A program made the translations under genes and the position numbers. This document shows positions 32,134 to 40,908 of a DNA stretch of 43,818 nt, one piece after another. Position 1 is the stretch's first letter, and every line of letters starts with the position of its first letter. The notes beneath the pieces are model-generated. The model searched no databases. It was given only the letters and a program-made list of their open reading frames with translations, and was not told where the DNA came from. The stretch is from JBFLVQ01 sp040758525 (GTDB taxonomy: Bacteria; Acidobacteriota; Blastocatellia; Chloracidobacteriales; JADJPF01): assembly GCA_040758525.1 (NCBI GenBank), contig JBFLVQ010000006.1, positions 1 through 43,818 of the forward strand, read 5' to 3'.

Positions 32134-33936
32134 ATGCTTGCCCGTCGTAGATTACTGATATCACTAACTATCATTATCAGCTTGGCAGCTATCCTCCTGA
32201 TTGGTTGGAGTAGAGAAAAACAATCTCTTCGTGATTATCAACCTGTGCTTGCCAATGTTAACTATGTTGGCTCTCAACAATGTCAGCAATGTCATGTTGA
32301 ACAATATAATCACTGGTTCGAATCACATCATCGCAAGATGACACAGGAGGCGACACCAGCAAGTATAGTGGGTGACTTCCAAGACACAAGTTATACTTTT
32401 CTTGGTGTGACTTCGCGTATGTACCGCCGTGGCGATGAGTTTTATATTTACACATTAGATCTCAATGGAGAGAAGATGGCGGAGGCGAAGATTGCACGTA
32501 CAGTAGGCTCGCGCCGCTTTCAGCAATATCTTACTCAGGTAGGAGATACTTATTATCGTCTGCCAATAGCCTACAATATTGAGAAAAAACATTGGTTTAA
32601 TCTGCAAGGTCTTTTTCTCAAACCAGATTCAGCCAATTTTCATCAGCATACTTCAATCTGGAACAATAACTGTGTCTTCTGCCACAACGTAAAAGCTAAT
32701 CCTGGTCTCTCCTTTGAAAGCCGCCGTTTTAGCACTAAAGTAGCAGAGTTAGGGATAGGCTGCGAAGCTTGCCATGGACCAGGTCAATTGCATATTGAGA
32801 AGAACCAGTCCTGGTTATGGTCAAATTTACGTCCCCGTGTACGCCATGATGATCCCACGATTGTGAATCCTTTGCGTCTTAACAAATTGCAAGAATTACA
32901 AGTTTGTGGTCATTGTCATGGGCAGCGCGTACCACGACAAAGCGAAGCTATTAAAGAGATACTCTCAACTGGTGATCCTTATACTCCTGGCGAAGAGCTT
33001 TTCCGCTATTACCAGCCCGTCGATCGGCAGACACGTATAGGTGACTATGAGTTCGCAGATCGTTTCTATCCTGATGGCACACCACGATTGACGGCTTACG
33101 AATTCCAGGGTGTGATGATGAGTGCCTGCTATCAGCGCGGCGAGATGACCTGCAATAGATGCCATAGCGTACATCGTGGTAAGCAGCAATCCCTCCTCAC
33201 CGACTATATGCGCAGTAATAAATCTTGCACACAATGTCATGAAGCAATCGCAAAAGATATCTCAGCACATACACATCATCGCGCCGATAGTTCCGGAAGC
33301 TCTTGCTACGAATGCCATAGGCCACGTATTGCTTATGGCCTGCTTACCGCCAAGCGTACTCACCGTATTCTACTACCAGATATCAATAAGACTCTTACTA
33401 CACAGATGCCTAATGGCTGTAATCTCTGCCACAAAGAGCAGAGTGCGCAATGGAGTGCTCAATATCTGAGCAAATGGTATGGGGACAAATACAGATTGAC
33501 GGCTGAGAACCAGCAGTTGCTCGGCACCAACAGTTCAGAATTGGTACGAGAACTATTCAGCTATGATCCATCAGCTCGTATTGCTGCAGCTTGGGCATTA
33601 GGCCAGCCTGGCGCCGACGCCAATTCACAAGCAGGTAAATGGGCGATTCCCTTCCTCATTGAGGCACTACGAGATAATTATCCGGCTGTGCGATATTTCG
33701 CAATACAATCACTGACAACACTTTCTCAACAAGATTTTGGCTATTTCTATATGGCCGATCCAGTAGTACGAGAGGCGAGTATTGCACGTTTTGAAGGCTG
33801 GTGGCGGACACAGGCAGGTAAGATGCTTAATTCCACGCCATCTCCTCTACCATTAGATCACAATGGCCTACTAGACCGTAAATTCATTGCCAGCCTACGT
33901 GCCCGTCCTAGCCTTTCGATAGATATAGGTGAATAA
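32134..33936 (+). CDS. Octahaem c-type cytochrome with C-terminal HEAT-like repeat
   Basis: The 600-residue protein has an N-terminal hydrophobic anchor or signal (about 6-25) and eight CxxCH haem-binding motifs whose first cysteines are at 50, 180, 210, 258, 340, 365, 391 and 429. The order is CQQCH, CVFCH, CEACH, CGHCH, CNRCH, CTQCH, CYECH and CNLCH. The YVGSQQCQQCH start and spacing resemble cytochrome c554-like multihaem families. The C-terminal part (about 480-560) has a HEAT-type pattern (AAWALGQPG, IPFLIEALRDNYPAVRYFAIQSL). It probably moves electrons in the periplasm. The electron partner is unknown, and no oxidoreductase gene is beside it. The start ATG lacks a clear Shine-Dalgarno. 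Confidence 0.9.
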   Translation: MLARRRLLISLTIIISLAAILLIGWSREKQSLRDYQPVLANVNYVGSQQCQQCHVEQYNHWFESHHRKMTQEATPASIVGDFQDTSYTFLGVTSRMYRRGDEFYIYTLDLNGEKMAEAKIARTVGSRRFQQYLTQVGDTYYRLPIAYNIEKKHWFNLQGLFLKPDSANFHQHTSIWNNNCVFCHNVKANPGLSFESRRFSTKVAELGIGCEACHGPGQLHIEKNQSWLWSNLRPRVRHDDPTIVNPLRLNKLQELQVCGHCHGQRVPRQSEAIKEILSTGDPYTPGEELFRYYQPVDRQTRIGDYEFADRFYPDGTPRLTAYEFQGVMMSACYQRGEMTCNRCHSVHRGKQQSLLTDYMRSNKSCTQCHEAIAKDISAHTHHRADSSGSSCYECHRPRIAYGLLTAKRTHRILLPDINKTLTTQMPNGCNLCHKEQSAQWSAQYLSKWYGDKYRLTAENQQLLGTNSSELVRELFSYDPSARIAAAWALGQPGADANSQAGKWAIPFLIEALRDNYPAVRYFAIQSLTTLSQQDFGYFYMADPVVREASIARFEGWWRTQAGKMLNSTPSPLPLDHNGLLDRKFIASLRARPSLSIDIGE

Positions 33937-33955
33937 GTAACGCTGATGGCTGTCG

Positions 33956-34528
33956 TCAATGACCAGGTTTGAAATGGATAATCTGCTTCTCGTGTTTGAT
34001 TGCACCACTACTCAATCTGACAATCTTATCAAACTCAATTATGCCTTGACGGCTTTCGATCTTGCGAATTGAGCCGTTGTAGAACTTCTCTCCTACGCTT
34101 GCAAAGATCATGGTGCTAGTAGTAGTCTTGGGTTTGAGAAAGACACCTGGTCCTGCTGGCTTCTGATAGTAGCCTAGCACTTCTACCTCTCCAATGAGGT
34201 AACGCTCCGATGTTCTTGGTACAATTTTGCCTTCTTGTCGGGCAATATCACGGCGCTTCTTCCATTCGTACTCTCGTTCCTGATAGCTTGGCCAGGGCAA
34301 TTCTGTAGGTTTTAACACAGTCACAACCGTATCAGGCCTCTTTACTACATCCCGGAAAGGATCCCTCCTTGGCTCGTAATAGAGTGATGAGATAGTCGTC
34401 ACCACTGGACCAACTGTTGGCAACCCTTGAGTACGACTAGCCTGTGGAAACGGCCCTGCCGTAACAATAGAGCCATTTATTATCAGTCCCAAGAAACAGA
34501 ATACCAAATATACTCTCTTTACAACCAT
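33956..34528 (-). CDS. Secreted PilP-like (GspC/PilP fold) protein
   Basis: From the ATG at 34528 the product has 190 residues with a signal peptide (about 1-24; MVVKRVYLVFCFLGL, ending VTAG). The mature part has an YYEPRRDPFRD motif, then a Lys/Arg-rich helix, and a small beta domain with IGEVEVLGYYQKPAGPGVFL, SVGEKFYNGSIRKIESRQG and IIEFDKIV. The RDPF motif followed by a small beta fold of this pattern is typical of the pilotin-associated PilP protein of type IV pilus systems. The match is by eye and moderate. A longer frame begins at 34648, but the AGGGGGAG ribosome site and the signal peptide favour 34528. It is convergent with the cytochrome gene (20-base gap). Confidence 0.6.
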   Translation of the reverse strand: MVVKRVYLVFCFLGLIINGSIVTAGPFPQASRTQGLPTVGPVVTTISSLYYEPRRDPFRDVVKRPDTVVTVLKPTELPWPSYQEREYEWKKRRDIARQEGKIVPRTSERYLIGEVEVLGYYQKPAGPGVFLKPKTTTSTMIFASVGEKFYNGSIRKIESRQGIIEFDKIVRLSSGAIKHEKQIIHFKPGH

Positions 34529-34779
34529 ACTCCCCCTAGTAATTTTAATGATTCGCTGCTCTTGCCATCTTGAAAGGCGAAAAAATACTGAGAAAAGGCT
34601 CAAAAAAATTCCTATTTTGGGATTATTTAGTCCCACGACCGCACACAAGCAGTGTCTAATAACCCAGTAGATCTGGATAAAACTAGATTATTCACAAGTT
34701 AACCTAGCATAAGAGAATGGCACAAAATTTGGCTATAGGAGAGGGTATTCTATTGCCGCCGTTATCTAATAACAGAGTG

Positions 34780-34798
34780 TGGGAAGAGAGTTTTCCCA
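34780..34798 (+). other. Hairpin just before the ADOP permease ribosome site
   Basis: TGGGAA (34780-34785) pairs with TTCCCA (34793-34798) around 7 bases, and GTTAT/ATAAC (34761-34773) forms a second small hairpin upstream. The Shine-Dalgarno AAAGGAG starts 3 bases later. Effect unknown. The divergent 286-base gap 34529-34814 must contain promoters in both directions, but no convincing -35/-10 pair was found. Confidence 0.3.
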
Positions 34799-34814
34799 TT
34801 AAAGGAGTATGTAG

Positions 34815-37304
34815 ATGCACGGAATACTTCAAGATGTGCGTTATTGTCTGCGAATGTCGATTAAGTTTCCCGGCTTTACCGCTGTGGCGGTGCTCTCTAT
34901 TGCTTTAGGTATTGGCGCCAGCACGGCCGTCTTTAGCCTTGTTAATGCTATGTTATTTAAGCCATTGCCGGTCGAGCAGGCAGAGCAACTGGCGGCACTC
35001 TATGTGACGGAGCCACAATCGAGTTTTCCTGACGCCTTCTCTTATCCAGACTATTTGGACTACCTAGATAAGAATGAAGTTTTCAGTGATCTAGTTGGAC
35101 ATTTTGGAACAACTCTAAGTATGGCCAACCTCTCTGGCAATGGAAGCACACAGCCCGAATTGATGTGGGGTGAATTGGTGACGGGTAACTATTTTACTGG
35201 TCTTGGCGTCAAGCCAGTTATAGGGCGCACATTGACAAGAGAAGATGACCTATATCCTGGTGCGCACCCTGTTGCCGTACTCAGTTATAACTTCTGGCAA
35301 CGTCGTTTTGCTGCTAACCCAGAGATTATTGGCAAAACTCTAAAGTTGAATGGACATGACTTTACTGTGATCGGTGTGGCAGCCTATGGCTTTTCCGGCA
35401 CTCGATTTTTGGGTTTTATTCCAGATATCTGGCTGCCACTTATGATGCACGAGCAAGTCTTACACGAAGGCAATGGGCGGCGTACTGAGCGAGGTTCTAG
35501 GTGGCTTAATGTTAATGGACGTATGAAGCCAGGCATAACAATTAAGCAGGCCACTAGCGCAATGAACCTAATTGCACAGCAATTAGGGCAAAGTTATCCT
35601 CAGACTAATCGTGATGTGACCATCAAGATCCAGCCAGGCGACCATAAGACACAACCACTACCGGGTGGCGATAATATTTTGACTCTTATCTCTGCAATGA
35701 TGATGGGTGTGATGAGTTTGGTGTTGCTGATTGTATGTGTAAATGTCGCTAACCTACTGCTTGCGCGTGCGACTGTGCGCCGTCGCGAGATTGCCATACG
35801 TCTTGCGCTAGGCGCTAGTCGCTCACGATTGGTCCGCCAATTATTAACAGAAAGCATGGTGCTCTCTATGATTGGTGGTAGTGTGGGAATGCTTTTCGCG
35901 ATCTGGCTAATCGATCTATTTAAGACTAGTGGACCACCACTAGATTTTGAAACCGTAAACCCCGATTATGATCTAGCCCTAGATTATCGAGTGCTAGGTT
36001 TCACGCTAATAGTCTCGTTAGCAACTGGTGTGATCTTTGGCTTGCTACCTGCCTTACAAGCATCAAAACCTGATCTGGTAGCTATGCTTAAAGGTGAAGC
36101 CCAAATGATTATGGGTCGCTTCTGGCGCTTTAACTTACGTAATGCGCTTGTGGTAGTACAAGTCGCACTGTCATTGGTGCTACTTATCTGCGCTGGTCTA
36201 TTCCTTCAAAGTCTACATAATGCCCAGCAGATGAATCCAGGCTTTGAGACAAAAAACATTCTCCTCGCCTCTGTGCAACTCAATATACAAGGTTACAATC
36301 AAGCTCGTGGACGAGCATTTTACAAAGAGATTATCGAGCGAGCCGAGCGGCTGCCTGGGGTAGAATCAGCCAGTCTGGCATCACATTTACCACTTGATGA
36401 TGGCTTTGATGGCGATCGTATCTTCGTTGAAGGTTACGTCCCACGTTCTGAAAACGAAAAGATTGTCGTGTTCTATTCCATTATTGGAAAAAACTATTTT
36501 CAAACAATGAAGACTCCCATTGTAGCGGGACGGGCATTTGATCAACGTGATAAAGTAGATAGTTCACGTGTTGTGATCATCAATGAGACAATGGCGAGGC
36601 GTTACTGGCCAGGACAAGACCCTATTGGCAAGCGTCTACAGATGGGCAATACCAATAGTCCTTACTTGGAAATAGTTGGTGTAGCCAAAGATGGCAAATA
36701 TATCACGATTGGTGAAACCCCTATCCCGTTTATGTTTTTGCCACTAGAGCAGAATTACACCGATGGTCGCAGCAGAATTCTACTACGTACACAAGCTGAC
36801 CCGACAAGTGTGGTAGCAAGCTTACGGCGTGAAGTGCAGGAGTTAGATGAAACACTACCGCTATTTGGTATTAAAACTATTCAGCAGTTTATGCAGCGTT
36901 CCTTATGGGGAGTAGATGCAGCAACAAGCTTAATAAGTAGTTTAGCGCTATTCGCATTACTACTGGCGGCTATTGGTATTTATGGAGTGATCAGCTATAC
37001 GGTGGCGCAACGCACACAAGAGATCGGTATACGTATCGCATTAGGAGCACGCCAGCGTGACGTTCTTAAGTTGGTTATCAAACAAGGACTGGCACTGACT
37101 TTGGGCGGTGTCAGTATCGGATTAGTGTCAGCTTTTGTGTTGACGCGATTGATGGCAGATCTACTTTTTGATGTTAGCGCCACTGAACCTACAATCTTTG
37201 CGCTGCTGGCACTGTTACTTACCAGTGTAGCTATGCTGGCTTGCTATATCCCTGCACGCAAAGCAATGAAAGTGGATCCGATGGTGACACTACGATACGA
37301 GTAA
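34815..37304 (+). CDS. MacB-like ABC permease of the acidobacterial ADOP type
   Basis: The 829-residue protein opens with the ADOP signature region (RYCLRMSIKFPGFTAVAVLS, IALGIGASTAVFSLVNAMLF). Two FtsX/MacB permease units follow, each with a large periplasmic loop: membrane helices near residues 21-45, then a periplasmic domain (about 60-285), three helices (about 290-415), a second MacB-type periplasmic domain (about 465-690), and three final helices (about 700-820). The motif RRREIAIRLALGASR and later TQEIGIRIALGARQ are the coupling regions. No ATPase gene is adjacent, matching the orphan nature of the family. Substrate is unknown; relatives are assumed to export macrolides, lipids or peptides. 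The AAAGGAG ribosome site fixes the start. Confidence 0.92.
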   Translation: MHGILQDVRYCLRMSIKFPGFTAVAVLSIALGIGASTAVFSLVNAMLFKPLPVEQAEQLAALYVTEPQSSFPDAFSYPDYLDYLDKNEVFSDLVGHFGTTLSMANLSGNGSTQPELMWGELVTGNYFTGLGVKPVIGRTLTREDDLYPGAHPVAVLSYNFWQRRFAANPEIIGKTLKLNGHDFTVIGVAAYGFSGTRFLGFIPDIWLPLMMHEQVLHEGNGRRTERGSRWLNVNGRMKPGITIKQATSAMNLIAQQLGQSYPQTNRDVTIKIQPGDHKTQPLPGGDNILTLISAMMMGVMSLVLLIVCVNVANLLLARATVRRREIAIRLALGASRSRLVRQLLTESMVLSMIGGSVGMLFAIWLIDLFKTSGPPLDFETVNPDYDLALDYRVLGFTLIVSLATGVIFGLLPALQASKPDLVAMLKGEAQMIMGRFWRFNLRNALVVVQVALSLVLLICAGLFLQSLHNAQQMNPGFETKNILLASVQLNIQGYNQARGRAFYKEIIERAERLPGVESASLASHLPLDDGFDGDRIFVEGYVPRSENEKIVVFYSIIGKNYFQTMKTPIVAGRAFDQRDKVDSSRVVIINETMARRYWPGQDPIGKRLQMGNTNSPYLEIVGVAKDGKYITIGETPIPFMFLPLEQNYTDGRSRILLRTQADPTSVVASLRREVQELDETLPLFGIKTIQQFMQRSLWGVDAATSLISSLALFALLLAAIGIYGVISYTVAQRTQEIGIRIALGARQRDVLKLVIKQGLALTLGGVSIGLVSAFVLTRLMADLLFDVSATEPTIFALLALLLTSVAMLACYIPARKAMKVDPMVTLRYE

Positions 37305-37384
37305 TTTTTTCTGAAAATTTTGTAACTTCTCCAGACCTCCCTGGTTTTTATTATAACGGCTCTTCCTAAAGGAGAACTGTTATA

Positions 37385-37951
37385 TTGAAAGGAGATATGT
37401 TGGCGGATCGGGAGGTCTTCACCGAAATCTTCAATGAACTATACCCAAGACTGTGTCGGTTTCTAGAATGTCTGCTGGGTAGTAGCAGCTTGGCTCAAGA
37501 TATTGCCCAGGAAAGCCTGCTACGCCTATATCGTTTTGGTGTCGATCGACTGCCTCACGAAGAGATCCGCTTTTGGGTCTTTCGTGTTGCACGCAATCTA
37601 GCCCATAACGAATTGAAGAGAAAGCAGACACAGATGAAACTACTAGATCGCCTGGCAGGATGGTTGCGACCTTACCAATCAAATACCGCAGAAAAAGAAC
37701 TGGTTCGTGCAGAAGAAGCAAACCTGCTTTGGCGGCTACTCAAATCGCTTCCTGAAGATCAACGCACTGCCCTGCTTTTGCGAGAACAAGAAGAGATGAG
37801 TTACCGCGAGATTGCTCGTGTTACAGGAGTTTCCGAGAGCAAAGTGAAAATAGATATTTATCGTGGCCGTAATCTACTGCGTGAAAAATGGCAAGAACAA
37901 AACCGTAGCTCCCCACGCCTGGAACGGCGATTTAAGCATAGGAGAGATTAA
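37385..37951 (+). CDS. ECF sigma factor (module 2)
   Basis: The 188-residue protein contains region 2 (about 10-75; FNELYPRLCRFLECLLG, AQDIAQESLLRLYRFG, IRFWVFRVARNLAHNELKRK) and region 4 (about 112-170; LKSLPEDQRTALLLREQEEMSYREIARVTG, SESKVKIDIYRGRNLLREKW). The start is uncertain. A TTG at 37385 has AAAGGAG 10 bases upstream (37368-37374). A second AAAGGAG (37388-37394) sits just before an ATG at 37397 and a TTG at 37400. I use 37385; all options differ by five codons or fewer. It is followed after 3 bases by its anti-sigma gene. Confidence 0.9.
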   Translation: MKGDMLADREVFTEIFNELYPRLCRFLECLLGSSSLAQDIAQESLLRLYRFGVDRLPHEEIRFWVFRVARNLAHNELKRKQTQMKLLDRLAGWLRPYQSNTAEKELVRAEEANLLWRLLKSLPEDQRTALLLREQEEMSYREIARVTGVSESKVKIDIYRGRNLLREKWQEQNRSSPRLERRFKHRRD

Positions 37952-37954
37952 GCA

Positions 37955-38446
37955 ATGAATTGCGAATGGATGACAAAAGTCTCTCTTCTCGTTGATGGAG
38001 AACTGTCAACTAGTGAATCAGATCAGATTCGTAACCATATTGCACTGTGTCAGACCTGTCGCGAAACCTATGATGAGTTTCTTAAATTGAGAGAAGAGAT
38101 TCAAGATTATCCTTATCAACGTGATCCACTGGCACAGAAACGGGCGCTTAATAACATACTGCGTATAGGCAATGAAACCGTATGGAGAAACAGACTGGCA
38201 CTACCTACGCCTGTTTTTGCGTTATTAATATTAGCAGCCTTTCTGATGGGGATACTAACTGTGAGCCTGCTTCCTGGCTGGTTCAACGATAAAGAGGGAA
38301 CAATCTCTATTTCCCCTACACCAAATGATAAGAGCATAACTCCTCTCCCTATCACCACAGACTTCTCTCGTTTTGATCGAGGAGAAAGAACTTTGATATA
38401 TGTGGTTAAGAAGAGAGCGCCAGTCAATTCTGGAGGACAGCGATGA
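37955..38446 (+). CDS. Membrane zinc-finger anti-sigma factor (module 2)
   Basis: The 163-residue protein has C3 and the zinc motif H28-x3-C32-x2-C35 (HIALCQTC) in a short cytoplasmic domain. One membrane helix lies at about 83-105 (PVFALLILAAFLMGILTVSL), and a polar extracytoplasmic tail follows of about 55 residues without a known sensor fold. It should bind the upstream sigma factor at the inner membrane. The stop overlaps the next start (ATGA), so the secreted protein that follows is co-translated with it. Confidence 0.9.
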   Translation: MNCEWMTKVSLLVDGELSTSESDQIRNHIALCQTCRETYDEFLKLREEIQDYPYQRDPLAQKRALNNILRIGNETVWRNRLALPTPVFALLILAAFLMGILTVSLLPGWFNDKEGTISISPTPNDKSITPLPITTDFSRFDRGERTLIYVVKKRAPVNSGGQR

Positions 38447-39384
38447 AAGCGATGAAAATAGTCTTACTGCTTTTTATTTTACCTCTTTTTCTCTCTTTTC
38501 AAGATCGGGTCCATCCTGCCAGTGCGCCTAGCCTAAATTTACAGCGTATTCAATTCAATGTTAGGGCAGTAGAAGAGAATGGTGGCCATCGTCAGGTGCT
38601 CTCGGAAACTCTAATTGAAGGACCTGCTGGTAGTGACTTCGATATCAAATTACAAGATAGTCGCTTCACGCTAGCAGCGGCTTTTATTACCGATTTGATA
38701 GATACCAATCTATTACAAATACGCACTCAAATTGCCACTAAGCGCTTTATCGGTTACTCGCAACGCAAGCTCCCTATCTATGAAGAGGATCAACAACAAC
38801 ACAAGTTTCTTGTCGGGCTTGATGAAGCAGTAGAACTGCTTCCTTTTGGTCGTAGTGAAGAGGGAAATCTACTCAAAATTGAGATCGATCCTCTTATTCA
38901 CATTCTGCCTAAGCAGACTACTGATAAGCCTGAGCCATTAAAGATCGATATTGTCAAATCGCCTCAATATGGCTTTATCAAGGTCAATGCACATAAGATC
39001 CCACATAGATTTGTTGTCGATGCCAAACTACTGGTGAATAATGTCGCGATCGCACATGGCTCTAGCAACTGCCTGTTTCAGCAGCCGCAAGAGATCCAGC
39101 TTACACCGATACCATTAACAACTGCTCCAGCAGCATATTTCCCTTTGATGCTCTCAATTAATGTTGACAGTTACACTCGTAGCTGCCCATCAGATGCATT
39201 CAGCATCAATTTTGATCTCTATCAGACAGATCAGATAAACCGTGTAAGGCAGACACTACTAGCACAGAACTGGGCAGGAGCAGGCAATTTTGGAGAGACA
39301 CTCATCTATAACCTGAGTGAAGTTATTCCTGGTATCAATAACAAATGTGAATTAGTGCTTACACTCAGGCTGGCAGAAGAGTAA
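38443..39384 (+). CDS. Unknown secreted protein in ECF operon 2
   Basis: The 313-residue product has a signal peptide (about 1-28; IVLLLFILPLFLSF, ending HPAS) and no recognised domain. The mature part is rich in beta-strands (LQRIQFNVRAVEE, FDIKLQDSRFTLAAAFI, LLKIEIDPLIHILPK) and has three cysteines (in SSNCLFQQ, TRSCPSD and NNKCELV), the last near the end. The start overlaps the stop of the anti-sigma gene, so it is part of the same operon. Position suggests an envelope protein linked to the same signal, possibly a sensor partner; that is inference. Confidence 0.75.
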   Translation: MKAMKIVLLLFILPLFLSFQDRVHPASAPSLNLQRIQFNVRAVEENGGHRQVLSETLIEGPAGSDFDIKLQDSRFTLAAAFITDLIDTNLLQIRTQIATKRFIGYSQRKLPIYEEDQQQHKFLVGLDEAVELLPFGRSEEGNLLKIEIDPLIHILPKQTTDKPEPLKIDIVKSPQYGFIKVNAHKIPHRFVVDAKLLVNNVAIAHGSSNCLFQQPQEIQLTPIPLTTAPAAYFPLMLSINVDSYTRSCPSDAFSINFDLYQTDQINRVRQTLLAQNWAGAGNFGETLIYNLSEVIPGINNKCELVLTLRLAEE

Positions 39385-39418
39385 TCAACTAAGGAAATAA
39401 TTATCAAGAGAGGTGATC

Positions 39419-40750
39419 ATGTTAATTAGATATATATTTTTAATTGTACTATGTAGCAGTGTTTTCGTTATCAATCCAATAAAAGCAAGCTGGCAAGGGT
39501 CTTCTATCGATCTAAGCTTGGCCCGACAATACTTTCAAGAAACAAAGGCCGTATGTGAACAGGATGGCGGTAGACTCTGGGGCGCTCCAATTTATGGCCC
39601 AATCCTATTTGCAGATCCAGAGACTCATACAGTCGTCGCCAATCAGGCTGACACGGTCGGTCTATTTGTACAACAGGAAGGTGTTTTCACTGGTAAATTG
39701 CCAGCAGAAATATCCATTAGCAATACATCTATCGATTTTGCCGGTAAAAAATGGGCAATGATAGCTTGGCCATTACCAGAAGAGAGACGTAGACGACTGC
39801 GTTTAATCACACATGAACTTTTTCACCGTATTCAAGATTCGCTCAATCTACCTGCTAATAATCCTGCTAACAACCACCTGGATGCGATGCAAGGAAGGAT
39901 TTGGTTACGTCTGGAATGGCGTGCGCTTGAGCGAGCACTGCAAGAGCAAGGAATGGCACGACAACAGGCTATACATGATGCATACTATTTTCGTCATCAC
40001 CGTCAACATCACTTTCTACAAAGTTCATCACAAGAAGATCTACTAGAACTCAACGAAGGGTTGGCAGAATATACTGGCTTTAAGTTGAGCAGTCGCTCAC
40101 AGGGTGAGCTTGCTGCATTGATTGGTGACAATCTACGGCAAGGTCATAATAGAACTAGTTTCGTGCGCTCATTCGCCTATATTAGCGGGCCAGCTTATGG
40201 CTATCTGCTTGATACAACTCTCCCCTCTTGGCGTAAACAGATCACAACAAACAAAAAGAGGCTCTCTCTGTCTGAACTGCTGTATAAAGGCTTACCTAGC
40301 AAACTGTCACAAGATTACCAGGCACAAGCCTTATTAAGAGCCAAATACTATGATTCGGATGAGATCATCGCTGCTGAAACACGGCGAGATCAATTACGCC
40401 AAGAACAAGCGAAAAAATATCATGCTCGCCTTGTAGAAGGGCCACTACTGGTATTGCCAGTAACAGACAAACTAGACTATTCTTTCAATCCTAACAATCT
40501 GGTGCCATTTGATGGACTCGGTACAGTCTACCCAACCCTACGAGCTGTCGATGTCTGGGGCATATTAGAGGTTTCTCAAGGTGCATTGCTATGCCGCGAA
40601 GGAGAAAGATTAACGAAGATTCACTTACCGGCACCAGAAAATACTAACGGTCCAACTATTACTGGTAATGGTTGGAAGTTAGAATTGAATACAGGTTGGG
40701 TTATCTCAGCAGGGCAGCGTAAAGGCGATCTCCTGCTTAAGAAAAAATAA
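39419..40750 (+). CDS. Secreted HExxH zinc metallopeptidase-like protein in ECF operon 2
   Basis: From the ATG at 39419 (GAGAGGTGA ribosome site) the 443-residue product has a signal peptide (about 1-23, ending IKAS). A zinc-binding motif H132-E133-L-F-H136 (ITHELFHRIQ) is followed about 77 residues later by N212-E213-G-L-A-E217-Y, where a glutamate can be the third ligand as in gluzincins. A GTG six bases upstream is also possible but overlaps the ribosome site. The N-terminal part is about 110 residues of beta strands, and the C-terminal part (about 320-443) is beta-rich. An exported peptidase co-transcribed with a membrane anti-sigma could take part in signalling or act on envelope proteins; this is inference. 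Confidence 0.78.
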   Translation: MLIRYIFLIVLCSSVFVINPIKASWQGSSIDLSLARQYFQETKAVCEQDGGRLWGAPIYGPILFADPETHTVVANQADTVGLFVQQEGVFTGKLPAEISISNTSIDFAGKKWAMIAWPLPEERRRRLRLITHELFHRIQDSLNLPANNPANNHLDAMQGRIWLRLEWRALERALQEQGMARQQAIHDAYYFRHHRQHHFLQSSSQEDLLELNEGLAEYTGFKLSSRSQGELAALIGDNLRQGHNRTSFVRSFAYISGPAYGYLLDTTLPSWRKQITTNKKRLSLSELLYKGLPSKLSQDYQAQALLRAKYYDSDEIIAAETRRDQLRQEQAKKYHARLVEGPLLVLPVTDKLDYSFNPNNLVPFDGLGTVYPTLRAVDVWGILEVSQGALLCREGERLTKIHLPAPENTNGPTITGNGWKLELNTGWVISAGQRKGDLLLKKK

Positions 40751-40793
40751 AACCTGTCCGATTAGCTAAATCTTGTATCGATAGAAATACCAA

Positions 40794-40830
40794 CCTAATC
40801 CCCCCACTTCTAGCTGGTTAGGCATTTTTT
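40794..40830 (+). terminator. Weak terminator or attenuator between operon 2 and ECF 3
   Basis: CCTAA (40794-40798) pairs with TTAGG (40818-40822) around a 19-base loop and is followed by CATTTTTT. The loop contains CCCCCCACTT, the same segment that can pair with the next gene's ribosome site, so the two structures are partly exclusive. Confidence 0.4.
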
Positions 40831-40907
40831 GTCATCATGCCCGTTGAATTGCCGTGCTTCGATGGTATAGTTTTATCCATACACTATTTCAGGGCTAAGT
40901 GGGGGGA
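40799..40907 (+). promoter_or_regulatory. Long-range inverted repeat covering the ECF 3 Shine-Dalgarno
   Basis: TCCCCCCACTT (40799-40809) is a perfect 11-base complement of AAGTGGGGGGA (40897-40907). After a 2-base bulge, AGC (40812-40814) also pairs with GCT (40894-40896). The right arm contains the whole Shine-Dalgarno and ends one base before the ATG at 40909. Confidence 0.6.
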
Positions 40908-40908
40908 C

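Noticed and set aside
34529..34648. 40-residue extension of the PilP-like protein
   Set aside because: It would bury the signal peptide and has no ribosome site; 34528 has AGGGGGAG.
34718..34732. Sigma-54-like TGGCACA-N4-TTGG before the ADOP permease
   Set aside because: The invariant GC of the -12 box is missing at the right spacing; only the -24 box matches.
40837..40908. 24-residue extension of the third ECF sigma factor
   Set aside because: The ECF family starts at MTTPTEV-like sequences, and GGGGGG lies directly before 40909.
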